From Microstegium vimineum (Eukaryota > Streptophyta > Magnoliopsida > Poales > Poaceae): a stretch of DNA of 64,000 nt. This document shows, piece after piece, positions 32,526 through 42,436 of the stretch. Positions within the stretch are counted from its first letter, which is position 1. Each line of letters opens with the position of its first letter. The position numbers and the translations under genes were made by a program. The stretch lies in NCBI GenBank assembly GCA_022036555.1, contig CM039126.1, positions 26,765,935 through 26,829,934 of the forward strand. Direction: 5' to 3'. The notes under the pieces are model-generated. The model worked only from the letters and a program-made list of their open reading frames with translations. It was not told the origin of the DNA and did not search any database.

Positions 32526-33657
32526 AGGTGGAAAACTAGGATTATTATAAGAATTGTTACCTTGATAATTACCTGAGTAGTTAGGCCTTTATTGTTATTG
32601 ATTCCAACCTTGATTTTTTTGAGGATGATAGTTGTTGTTGTTGATGTTGATGTAGTTCACATCCTCTTGCATGTCAGGACAATGGTTGCCTGAGTGTATA
32701 GTTTCTCCACTCTTCACAGGTCATGTGAGAGTCATAAATCTGCATAACTTCTTTCTTCTCTCCAGCTTTCTCATCGAGCCTTTTCATGAGCAGGTCTAGC
32801 TTTGCAGATAGCATATCTACTTCTTTGAGCTGGTGCATACTTCTGCTTTTCTTGCGAGTTTGAGTTCTTTCTTCACTCCAACCTTGGTTGGACGTCATCT
32901 TCTCCACAGGAGTTGTGGCTTGTGGTATTGTAAGTGATAGGAATGCTCCTCCAACAGCAGCATCCATGGTTTCACGTGTGTTGTTGCTGAACCCATGATT
33001 AAAGGTCTGCATAAGTAGCCAATTCTCCATTCCATGATGGGGACATTGTAGGATGTAGTCTTGGAAGCGCTCCCATGCTTCTGGAACGGACTCGTCATGT
33101 TGTTGCTGAAAACTTGAAATCTTCCCACGGAGAGCATTGGTCTTTCCCATGGGAAAGAACTTTGCTAGGAAATTGGTGGAACAAAGTGCCCACGTAGTAT
33201 TCTTCTCCTTAGTTGCATAGAACCACTGCTTCGCTCTTTCCAAGAGTGAGAATGAGAAAAGGCGAAGTAGTTTAGCATCTCTGGGGATATCCTTGATAGT
33301 GAATGTGCTGCAAATCTCCAAGAAGTATTGGAGATGAGCATTAGCATTTTCGTGTGCTTTCCCATAGAACTGGCTTGCTTGCACCATGTTGATGAGCGCA
33401 GGCTTGAGCTCAAATGACCGATCAATATTCGTAGCAAGTCCAGTGGGAGATGAGAACTCACGGATTGACTTGTCTACCATGGCTTCGAACTCTGATGTCA
33501 AGTCTCGAATGATGTTTTGGTGATCTTCTTGATTGGGTGAAGCTTCAAGCTGAGATGTTAATGATGATTCTGTTACTTTCTTGAGCTTGGATTTTGTCCT
33601 TCTGATTAATGCTTCGGGATTTTCAACAAAATTGTTTGGAAGATCAAACCTATTCAT
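32526..33657 (-). pseudogene. gag of element B
   Basis: The ATG at 33657 opens 327 codons: MNRFDLPNNFVENPEALIRR, then the Athila/Tat gag core (FELKPALINMVQASQFYG, LLRLFSFSLLERAKQWFYA, TNALRGKISSFQQQHDESVP, PHHGMENWLLMQTF) and a helical part (EVDMLSAKLDLLMKRLDEK). The frame shifts inside the zinc knuckle: TCEE is followed by WRNY instead of Cys-Gly, and the remaining knuckle residues (SGNHCPD) lie in another frame near 32680. Two TAA codons follow in the Asn/Tyr/Gln-rich tail near 32595. Up to the knuckle it is better preserved than gag of element A. Confidence 0.85.
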
Positions 33658-33795
33658 ACATTACCCTGCATAAAATGATATGAAAATAGGCAAAGATCAA
33701 TGGTAAGGTTGTATGAGTAGAGAATTGATGTTTTCTCAATCTCATTAGTGATGCAAGTGATAACTCATTTATTCCTTTTGATAGCTAATCAACCT

Positions 33796-33813
33796 TCCCT
33801 GGCAACGGCGCCA
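33796..33813 (-). other. Primer binding site of element B (tRNA-Asp type)
   Basis: Minus strand TGGCGCCGTTGCCAGGGA, one base from the form that pairs with the 3' end of plant tRNA-Asp. It is 8 bp inside the 5' LTR. Confidence 0.85.
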
Positions 33814-33821
33814 AAAATGCT

Positions 33822-35205
33822 TGTTGACATCTCTTAACGTCATTACCAAAAGTAGAACGATTTCTATTTCTGATAACGGCGCGAAAAATAGTTAACCACC
33901 TCTCATTCCACTTAAACCAAGTTGTCATCCCCAGCATGGCAGAGAGATGCGGTATTGAAATATGCATTTGCTCCTCTAATAAATATAAATGTGATTCTGC
34001 AAGCTTATACCGAAGTAGCATTTTAACTAGGAGTATTCCAGGTATCGTTGTCTAGCATATTATGATTAGTGCAATTATACATGGCAATCATGGCGAGATA
34101 AGATTATAATCATGCATAGTGAGATTACTAAGGAAGATGAGAAACATAACAATCATTTCCCCGTAATGGTTCCGCTCTGCCTGCCCTATAAACGGGAGGA
34201 GGACTACAAAGGACTCAACAGGACTATCACTCCCGCGATCTACCTCACGATCCGGAATATAGGGTATAATCCCAGATAAATACGGTCTAGGGACCACGCC
34301 TACACAATACTTATCATTTACCCATAGTATTGATGGATAAATGCTATACGATCCTAAACATGAATATAGTTCATATCTAACTAAGCCAAGCATATAATCG
34401 TAATAAACTAAGAACAATATAACTGAGAACATAATCGAATAGAGTAAAGTCATAAACAATATAATGAAGTAGACCAAAGTCATATTCATAATATTTTTTG
34501 ACACGAAAAACCGTGGGGGAGAACCCCACGGGTCATATTCATAATATTGAAGAACAAATGATGAACAAATGAAGAACTAGAGAGAGAATTACTAAGAATC
34601 CTCTTGACAGATCCAGAAACCAATCGAAGATTGACTCCTCCTAGTTCTAATCCTATATAGCTATGCTAAACTAGAGATCTATTTGATGTGGTGGCTCTAG
34701 GGCTTGATCAGGGACCCTTCCTCTTGAGATGGATATTGAATAATGAAATTAGGTCTTCTCCTCAGGGTCAGGGAGCCTTCCTTATATAGCCTCCTCAAAT
34801 GAACGTCGGCCGTCGGATCAAACCGACCTTAATGGAGGGCTTAGATGCAACCTCAAAGGCGGTGCAGGGGGATCCACGAGGTGGCCTGTGATTGGCCACT
34901 GGCCTAGGGCGGCCGCCTTAGGGGATAGGGCGCCCTGCCCCTAGGCCCGCTGGCCCTCTCGTTTCTTCCCACGCCTTCTTGACCCTTCTAGACTATTCTT
35001 TTTCCTGTGGATAATAATTATCTCTATGTAATGCTTACATGTTGGCCTATCCTCCATATTTCCTGATATCCCCCTGCAGAAACAAACATTCACCAAAACT
35101 CATGGAATTCTATTAGTATAAACCCTATTTCTAGCTATTGGTTTCATTTAGATCATTATCCTTGTTTAGTTGACGGTTGAATTTGGTATTTAAGGACCGT
35201 CAACA
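33822..35205 (-). repeat. 5' LTR of element B
   Basis: 1384 bp, from TGTTGACATC to CCGTCAACA. Compared with the 3' LTR it lacks about 280 bp after GTATCGTT (about 34048) and has gained the 38-bp insertion at 34495-34532. Confidence 0.9.
34495..34532 (-). mobile_element. 38-bp retroposon tail with 15-bp target duplication
   Basis: The 15-bp sequence TCATATTCATAATAT occurs once in the 3' LTR but twice here (34480-34494 and 34533-34547), flanking 38 bp. The insert, read on the minus strand, has a hairpin CCGTGGGG..CCCCCACGG followed by TTTTTCGTGTCAAAAA. The long duplication and A-rich tail are the marks of target-primed insertion, here a severely 5'-truncated SINE or LINE. Confidence 0.75.
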
Positions 35206-35409
35206 AGCACCAAGAACCACGTACTCCTCATTCTAACAAATCTCCCAAACATTTGGATCAAGCCATTGAAGAAATGCGGACATGCACACCTTCCAATAGG
35301 CAAAGTTGGTTCCATCGAAAAGGGAGGTTTACCAGCACCTCGCTCCATGTCGCCTTCGCGGATCAAGAACCGTGTAAGGTGGAATGATCCTTAACCGGCT
35401 CTGATACCA
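35206..35409 (-). pseudogene. copia-3 gag start and Met-tRNA primer binding site
   Basis: 35398-35409 on the minus strand is TGGTATCAGAGC, the standard initiator Met-tRNA site of copia elements. The following coding sequence includes FDGTNFAYWKVCMSAFLQ and LDPNVWEI, the N-terminal copia gag pattern F-D-G-x-N-x-x-x-W. It is then cut by element B, with a stop just before the junction. Confidence 0.8.
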
Positions 35410-35411
35410 AT

Positions 35412-36668
35412 TGAAGGACCGGATAAGGCGACCAGAGGGGGGGGGTGAATGGGAGCCAAATAAAAATTCCTTTCAGAATATCTTGACCCTTGTCCCAAAC
35501 ACTTCCTAAAGCGAAAAGATAGACTCACGACCCACAAGTGGGTGGATGTTCTAGGAGATGTCCTAGGAACACAACGGAGCAATCCAAGAACCCAGTGAAA
35601 ATAATACTGAAGCAACCGCACAAAGACAACAATCAACCAAGCCGACGGACGCTGGAAAGATAGGCGACGGGCACTCCGTTGGGGTGCGAACGCTGACAAA
35701 ACCCTAAGCGGCGGACACTGGAGCCTAGCGTCCGATGCGAAGACAGAGAGCACCCCGTGAGGTCCTCCAGGCAACGGACGCGTCTGGCGGCACCTCGACG
35801 GACGCTGGCGAGCGTCCGACGCCAATCAATAGAGAGCTTGCGCAACTTAGAAACCAACGAACGCGTCTGACGTGAGGCCGATGGACGCTGGCGAGCGTCC
35901 AACGCCGAAAATGCGCGCATAGACTAAGAGTGCGAGAGACGCTAGCTTGGGTGAGCCCTAGCTCCGACGCTAAGCTACGGAGCGTCCGTCGCCCCCGATC
36001 AGAGCGTAGTGAGTGCAAAAACGAGTTTCTTCTCTCCGATTCTTCCCCAATCTCAACCAAACGAACTCCACTAGCAATCAAACTTGGTAGGCATGATTTT
36101 AGTGATGTGGATGAGCTATCCATAAGAAATCATCGCTCAATTTGGCTTAGATCAAAGGGAAGAGAAGAAATTCGGGGAGAGACCAAGAAACAAAGAACAC
36201 CGCAAAGAAATCGCCCGATCTATGTGCTCGTGAGGTTTGAGAAGAATTCCTTCGGTGCAAAGATGCTCCTCACGATTATCAACAACTTTGTTCAAACGGA
36301 TTTGCAAGAACTACTCTCAATCAAAAGTTCTCATCTCGAGAACGAAAAAGATTAGAGAGGAGCAAAAACAAAATCACTAAGAATGCAAGCAAATCGAGAC
36401 ACAATCATGAATCAAAATGTGCCATGGCACTCGAAGATTTGGGCCTCCGATTCCCACCAAGAAATTCGTGAGTTCTTACAAAGATTAGCCTAATCACTCT
36501 AGGGACCTCATGAACTAGAGAGAGAGACTAGAGAGAGAGAACTAGAGAGAATAAGAGAGGTAGCAAAGAGGTCTGGAGTAAGTTCCCCCGCCTAGACTAC
36601 TTAACTGCGTTTGGCTATTTTCCAAAACGCACCCTAGATACATGACCGAATTACCTAGTCTTGAGACA
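35412..36668 (-). repeat. 5' LTR of copia-3 (outer end approximate)
   Basis: The inner end is fixed by the PBS: the minus-strand LTR ends ...CCGGTCCTTCA two bases before it. The outer end is estimated at the TGTCTCAAGACTAGG start (36668 on the plus strand) and is uncertain by some tens of bases. 35640-35960 contains repeated GGACGC/GCGTCC motifs, and 36360-36560 an AGAGAG-rich region. Confidence 0.65.
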
Positions 36669-36706
36669 CTATAATCCAAGTCGAAGATTTTCTCTCGCAT
36701 CTAGAT

Positions 36707-37189
36707 TTGGATGACCCCGCTTCCTGCCAGGAGTTGCCGTTGTCTCGACGCAACCTCCAGGATTCCGCCACGTGCCATCCCCGCTTCCTCGGAAGCTCCG
36801 TCCAGGTTTTGAGGCCCAAACCCGTGAAACCCGCCACCGGTAGCTTTGGGCTCAACTACCGAACCCCGAGTTTTGAGGCCCAAACTCAGAAACCGTCCAC
36901 CGGTTGTTTTGCGACCCAAACCACCAAACCGCTCGACTCGTGGCCCTCATCCTTGCCCGGCCCAACTCCGAGTCCCCTGAGCCTCCTGCTCGACTCGCTC
37001 GCTGACCGTCCTGACTTGGCCAACACGGTCTACCGCCGTGTCTTGTTGCACTTGCCGATGCCTACTACTAGCCACCACAACTACTCTGCCAGCGCCCATG
37101 GTCCGTCAGTCCGAGCCCCGCTTCCGCCCTTCACTGCTCTCAGTCCATTGGCACAACAAGCCTCTACTCGACCTTCACCACGCCATTGA
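36707..37189 (+). CDS. Uncharacterised GC-rich frame, possibly a gene fragment
   Basis: 160 codons of GC-rich, coding-like sequence (about 36700-37230), unlike the AT-rich surroundings. The first half repeats a GFGLKT-like/FEAQTQKP theme. The second half reads LLDSLADRPDLANTVYRRVLLHLP, which looks like the N-terminal part of a grass gene. A second frame covers the end (HHAIDYCLRAQYLHTTSR). I do not recognise the family. It could be a decayed gene, or a first exon whose remaining exons lie downstream, for example the exon-like block after CTCTTCAG at 37461. Confidence 0.3.
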   Translation: MDDPASCQELPLSRRNLQDSATCHPRFLGSSVQVLRPKPVKPATGSFGLNYRTPSFEAQTQKPSTGCFATQTTKPLDSWPSSLPGPTPSPLSLLLDSLADRPDLANTVYRRVLLHLPMPTTSHHNYSASAHGPSVRAPLPPFTALSPLAQQASTRPSPRH

Positions 37190-40100
37190 CTACTGTCTCC
37201 GGGCTCAGTACCTGCACACCACAAGCCGATAGACAGGCACACACTTGCTCTCCCAAGAAGTTAGTAGAACCGCTCAAACTGAAACACTCAAGTGTTGAGC
37301 AATCAATCATTACAAAACTGAACAACATGGGTACTTGTCACCCATTTGTTCGTAGTTTAATATTTTTTCTAGCTTATGTTCCTTTTTGTCTATCATCATG
37401 CTTCTCTAACGTACTACTCTTGGATACTTTTAACCTATATTTGCAATCGGTGTCTCTTCAGGACTTCAAAAGAGTTCCCGCTGAAAGGAATTGTACACAA
37501 TATTGAAGAAGTTGCAAGACCTCTACGGTTTGGTGTCCACAAAAAAAAAAGGTTCCTCCCTGCAACTATGTAACAATTGATTGTTTTGATATTTTCTTCA
37601 AATTCTTGCTTCTTAAAAAGTACAGAAGCACTTCAAAAAAGATCTTTCTACGCCATTCTGAAGTTCTCTTTTATTGTGTGACCAGTATAAGGTTGGCAAA
37701 GTAAAGGCAGAGAGAAAGGGAATTCTCAATGTTACCGAGGTAATAAAACATCATGAGCTGCTATGTTTTATATTATCTACATGACCAGATAGGTGCAGCT
37801 GATAGGCTGACAAGGATTGCACAGCAGTGTTGTCCTCTACATGCGTTCTATTAATAAGAACCTGCATGGACTCTTACTTTGCATGCTTACTTCTGAAAGT
37901 AGGAGCCAGTTTTATGTCTAACCCATTGTGAAGCTTGTGCACATGCTCAAGAAGCTAAGGCTGGCCCTAAGCCTTACCTTGAGGGATAAATTGATTTTTC
38001 ATGGATTTATTAGTTCAGTGAGAGGGAATGCAATTTAGGTGCTACATTGAGAATTAGTGGAGTGGTAATGGACATTTTCATATATAGTTAACCCATTCGT
38101 TCAATGATAGTACCAGTGGTGAGAATTAGTTCAGTGAAAATGACAGATGGGCCATAGCAGGTTTTAGTGTGTAGACATGGGTCGCGCAAAGAATCCTCTA
38201 CCACTGGCCTGGGGCTAGCTCCTTCGGCCTTCCTTCACTCCGAGTTTGCACTCTTATTTTGCAGGTGACCTTTATAGAATTACCATATACAGGAAATGTG
38301 TGGTATTAATCTGTGTTTTGGTTTTGATTCATAGATACATACCAAACACATTGTCATTGCCATATACAGGAGATGTCAAGTACGGGGTGTCTGCTTAGTT
38401 TATTCACATTAAAATTTGGAAAACGAAAGAAACATTTATTACCTTAACATGACAATGACAGAGGTCCATGAGTACCCCAATCAGATTGATATGGTGCAAA
38501 AATACTGCTTTAATTAGATACTGTACCTCAGCAATCAAATATGTTGGTCAGTTTGCAATAAGATTAACTGATGTTGGCAATGACAAAATACAACTATTTG
38601 TGATTTCATACGAATTATTCATGTTTGTACTTATTCTAGGTACATCTAGGGCGCATATTTGTTTAAAAATTTTCCTTTAAATATAGGAGCTAATGCTTTG
38701 AAAGATGGTTTGATAGGTTGCATGGTTGGCACCTACATTTTACTATGTCAAGTCTTATTGTTTTTAAGTTCAGTTTCTTTTTCCCTTCAGAGTCTTAGGA
38801 GATATGTGGTTGGATTTTTTGTAAGGTGCTCAACATCTTTAGTCGCCCCTTGGTATGTCATCTGTGTTATTTTTTTTGTTGAAGATGCCAGTTGTCTCAT
38901 CAACTCTGTTATTAATGTCTGTCTCATCAATTCTGTTATTAGATCTTTCTATGCAGAGGCTGCAGCAAGGGTAAGACTTATGAGTCGTAGGCCAGCTGCC
39001 TCCATCGGCTACCGCAGCTAGCAGCCCAGGCCTCGCTATGACAAGATTTGTTGCTATTAATATATATTTTAGGGTTTGATGATTCAAATAAAAAATCAAT
39101 AATTTTCGTTAGTGATTTGTATGTTCACATCTCTTTTCTATTTTAGTCCTCCGTTGAATTTCTCTTCCAAATTCATGTGCATTTCAAACACATGTATGCC
39201 ATATCAAAATTTGTGAGTCCGAAAGATTTGGCAATCAGTATGATATTATGAACTTAGCCTCCTGTAGGATTCACAAATTTGTACAAATTTCTGGATACCA
39301 TGTCTCTGTGTGAAAAAGAAGATGAAGTGATTCTTGAAACTACTATGCAATTACGACGAATAAGATAATTATTACGTCATTCTGCTTACCTTTAGTTTTC
39401 CCTTTATCAGGAATAACTACAGATATCAATACTAACTCACAAAATTTTTACGATTATTATAGCCATAATTGCAGACTTAAGTCTTCAGGTTGTCCCTAAT
39501 TCTGTGTCTTGACACAAGGAGAGTGAGATGCAGTCTCATCAAATTCAGTGGAGGACCTGCTCAATCTCGTGACGTGCGGCTTGTATGCGTATGTATGTAA
39601 CATGTCTCACTTTACCAAATAGAGCTCCTTGTGTATATTGTATGCGAAAATTTTTGTCCTTTCCATACTATAACAAGAATCAGTTCCACAGCTATAAATA
39701 TGTATCCTTATATACTCCCTTTGAACTTAATAGCTACTGCGCATCAGTAAATGCAGATGTCTGTATCATATATGTAAGCTTTTGGATTCTCCAGGCGGTA
39801 CACACCATCTCCAACCGCAATGCATATATATATATATAACTCTCTATACATTTATGGAACTCTTAGATACATTTAAACAAAAATTAAAAATATATCTTTT
39901 GCTATCACACAATAAGTCTTGTATTTATAAAAGTGTGTTGTATATATGCAGCATATGTATCTTACCCGTGTAAACCAAGATTTTCGATTGTGGGCGCGCG
40001 GTTTATACTAGTTAGATTACAATTGACGCTTGCTTTGAGAAAGAGAGAGGAGAGATTGCAAAGGCCTAGGAAAACGGGGGATTAAACAATGGAACCGTAG

Positions 40101-40310
40101 TATACCTAAGGTCTTGTACCTGATCAAATTGGTCTGATGCAGTTTTGGTGCTTATTTGATTTCCTTTGTTATGACTATTTTTTTCATTTTAGGTTGGCTA
40201 CCTATATTTCAATTTATTTCTTTCCCACATTTTCCTTTATATTAGTTTGGTCTTTGTATACTTAGGTATTTTTTTAATGTATATTGTATTTCTTTTGTTT
40301 TAATCAATGT
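37190..40310. other. Intergenic region without a supported gene
   Basis: Mostly AT-rich. Small exon-like blocks occur (about 37462-37575 after a CTCTTCAG acceptor, and about 37690-37745) but no product can be assembled. 39820-39838 is a short AT microsatellite. Confidence 0.5.
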
Positions 40311-40476
40311 TTTAAATGGCGGACTATAGAAATTAGCGGAAGTTTGGCCAAAACGCTATAGCGGCGCTATTAGGGCGCTATTTGGCGTTATAGCGCGCCA
40401 ATAAGCGTTGCGGTAGCTGCTTCTGGACGCTATTAGCGCACTATTTCGGTGCTATAGCGCGCTATTTTTTTCATTG
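40310..40476. repeat. GCTATAGCGC-rich palindromic repeat
   Basis: About 165 bp built of overlapping self-complementary motifs (GCTATAGCGGCGC, GCTATTAGCGC, GCTATAGCGCGCTA) bounded by ATGTTTTAAAT on the left and TTTTTTTCATTGG on the right. I recall similar GCTATAGCG-rich short repeats scattered in grass genomes. It resembles a small foldback/MITE-like element but has no clear target duplication. Confidence 0.55.
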
Positions 40477-40935
40477 GTTTTAATAAATATGTGATTACCA
40501 ATGTTTCTATTTGAGGTTCTTTAATGCTGGAAGATCTTTGCATCATTACATTCAATGTAGTTTTACGATTTATTTATTTTTTAAGCGTTGCCTTAGCGTT
40601 AATATGGGTAATATACTAGTATTATATGATTGGGCTGGGAGAAGATTACAAGAACCCTTGCAGCCAGCAGATAGTTATATCTATTAACCTTTGCTCTTAG
40701 TGCTAGTGCCTGAGGCTAAGGTCGTGAGCGTCCTGACGCTAAATGATTCGGCTTATAAATATACGCCAGACGTCTCATTGTCTTCCGTTTATTTGGTAAA
40801 TTTAGTTTGTTCGAGTACTTTATTAAATTTGGATGAGTTAGTGATACATTGAAATTTTACATTAAATTTAGTTTGTTCAAGTACTTTATTTGGATGAGTT
40901 AGTGATGCATTGAGATTTTACGTCAAAGAATATTA

Positions 40936-41811
40936 GGGTATGTACAACGCGTCCCTAAACCCCGTCCCTACACTGTAACTTTTGCAAAAACGACCTCGTC
41001 GAAGCCTGGAGACGGAGGCTCCGTCGTCTCGCGAGGCGACGGGCAAGGCCCGTGCTCCGAGGCGGGGATGGCAAATCCAGCAGTGTTGTACGACGACCCT
41101 CCTGGAATCGACGGCGTGTGGATCCCGTGCGCGCGGAGGGGCTAAAATCCTTCTTCCTCTTCCTATTTCCCCGGTGTCGTCGGCTCACAGCTTCGGTCCT
41201 TCTTCTGGAAGAGCAAAAAGGCACTAGATCTACGAAGAGGAAACTGAGGAAGGGCACCTCGTTGGCGGCGGGGGAGTCCGTGACTCTTCGTCGTGGTAGC
41301 AGTCCGCCGGCGGCGGCCCGCTCTCTTGTTCACAGATGCGACGGGCTGCAGCCACGGTGGCGCATGCGACCCCAGCTTTGGCGGCGGCCGTTTGCCCGCC
41401 CCTTTGCTTTGCCAGATCGAGCAGCGACATCATCCATCATCGTTGCTCTGCAACAAATGCTTGTACTGAATGATAATATCATTGTTATTGTTATGCTTCT
41501 ACTGATTATGTTGCTACTATATACAATATCGTAATCATGTTGCTACTATATATAATATAATTATTATATTAATGGTTTTAAAAATTATTATAGTCCTGTT
41601 GCTTTTATTTATTCTTGATATATTTTCTATCAAATAGCCACACAATAGTATACAAAAGTTTATTTATAATTGATCTTAATTACATGCAAAGCATTAATCA
41701 TCTTAGAGACGCACCTCTATCTTTGGGTTGTATGACATGTCTTTATACTTGTCTATATGATAGATTCTAGATGCTTAGAGACAGACCCCTGTCTATGGGT
41801 TGTACATGCCC
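40936..41811. mobile_element. Non-autonomous PIF/Harbinger-like DNA element
   Basis: The termini are inverted repeats GGGTATGTACAAC and (inverse) GGGCATGTACAAC with one mismatch, flanked by TTA on both sides (40933-40935 and 41812-41814), the 3-bp target preference of PIF/Harbinger. It is 876 bp long. The first half is GC-rich and the second AT-rich. A degraded copy of the right terminal repeat lies just inside (about 41697-41740). No transposase is recognisable. It ends about 500 bp upstream of the CSLD start region. Confidence 0.75.
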
Positions 41812-42327
41812 TTAGAAATAATTTTAGGCAATTTAATATGTATTATAAATTTGAGATGAGTACATACTCTTAAAATGTTTATTGGTAATAATGTTCTGTT
41901 ATAAATGTATTTATAAAAGCATTACTATGTTCTCAAGAAATTTATAGGGTTGATAAGACTATAGGATAGTGCGGTCTGATGTGATTTGGTAGTGAAAGGT
42001 AAATTTAACTGAATTTTTTTAGCGATGTAAACTTTTTTAAACCTTGAAGAAAAAGACGATAAAAATTTTGGCATTATATTTCACCGAAATTATAAACCGT
42101 GACCCTGATGCTCAGTTTTGCTCTAGCGCCACTGGCCGGTGGCCGGTCTCCGAAAATGTCGCCACTCCGCATGTCTTGTCGCCTCGCAATTTCCTCCAAA
42201 CCATGCAACCATCTTTCTCCCTTTCTCTCGATCAATGGGCTCGTGAGTGTGAAACGTGCGATCAGCTTGCAGCCATGGGGAGGCGAATGGCACCGCATAG
42301 CTAGCTAGGGAACGGGTACCCACATGC

Positions 42328-42436
42328 ATGTCGTCGTCCTGGTCATCGGCGTCGTCGAAGACAACGGTCAAGCAGGCGCCCCCCGAGTATCTCCAACGAC
42401 GTAGACGTCGACGAGGAGCCGGAGTTCACGTCCACT
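42328..42436 (+). other. CSLD N-terminal leader in conflicting frames
   Basis: An ATG at 42328 opens a Ser-rich start (MSSSWSSASSKTTVK), but that frame ends at 42510 without reaching the CSLD protein. From about 42374 the CSLD frame itself encodes RRPPSISNDVDVDEEPEFTS, the acidic N-terminal motif that CSLD proteins carry before NYTVLMPPTPDNQP, but this frame has no ATG upstream and a TAG at 42302. One inserted or deleted base near 42360-42375 would explain both. It could be a real frameshift or a sequencing error. Confidence 0.6.

Larger units (their letters stand above)
27023..35205 (-). mobile_element. Element B: complete non-autonomous Athila/Tat-like retrotransposon
   Basis: 8183 bp with two LTRs (27023-28626 and 33822-35205), PBS, PPT and a perfect 5-bp target duplication AGCAC (27018-27022 and 35206-35210). 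It encodes gag and two protease-like domains but has no reverse transcriptase, RNase H or integrase. About 2.2 kb between the PPT and the last small ORF is non-coding. It would depend on enzymes from an autonomous relative. The LTRs differ by a ~280-bp deletion and a 38-bp insertion in the 5' copy plus scattered substitutions, so it is not recent. Confidence 0.9.
26825..36668 (-). mobile_element. Ty1/copia element copia-3, 5' part, split by element B
   Basis: Minus-strand order: 5' LTR (35412-36668), PBS for initiator Met-tRNA (35398-35409), first part of gag (35206-35397), element B, then the next gag part (26825-27022), ended by the CACTA-1 insertion. The two gag parts are continuous once element B and one copy of its 5-bp duplication are removed. 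The remainder of copia-3 must lie on the far side of CACTA-1, left of the window. Confidence 0.75.

Noticed and set aside
39965..40013. Possible Helitron 3' end (GCGCGCGGTTTATACTAGT)
   Set aside because: It ends in CTAG followed by T, but the stem before it is weak and long-looped, no 5' TC end was found, and no Rep/helicase coding is present.
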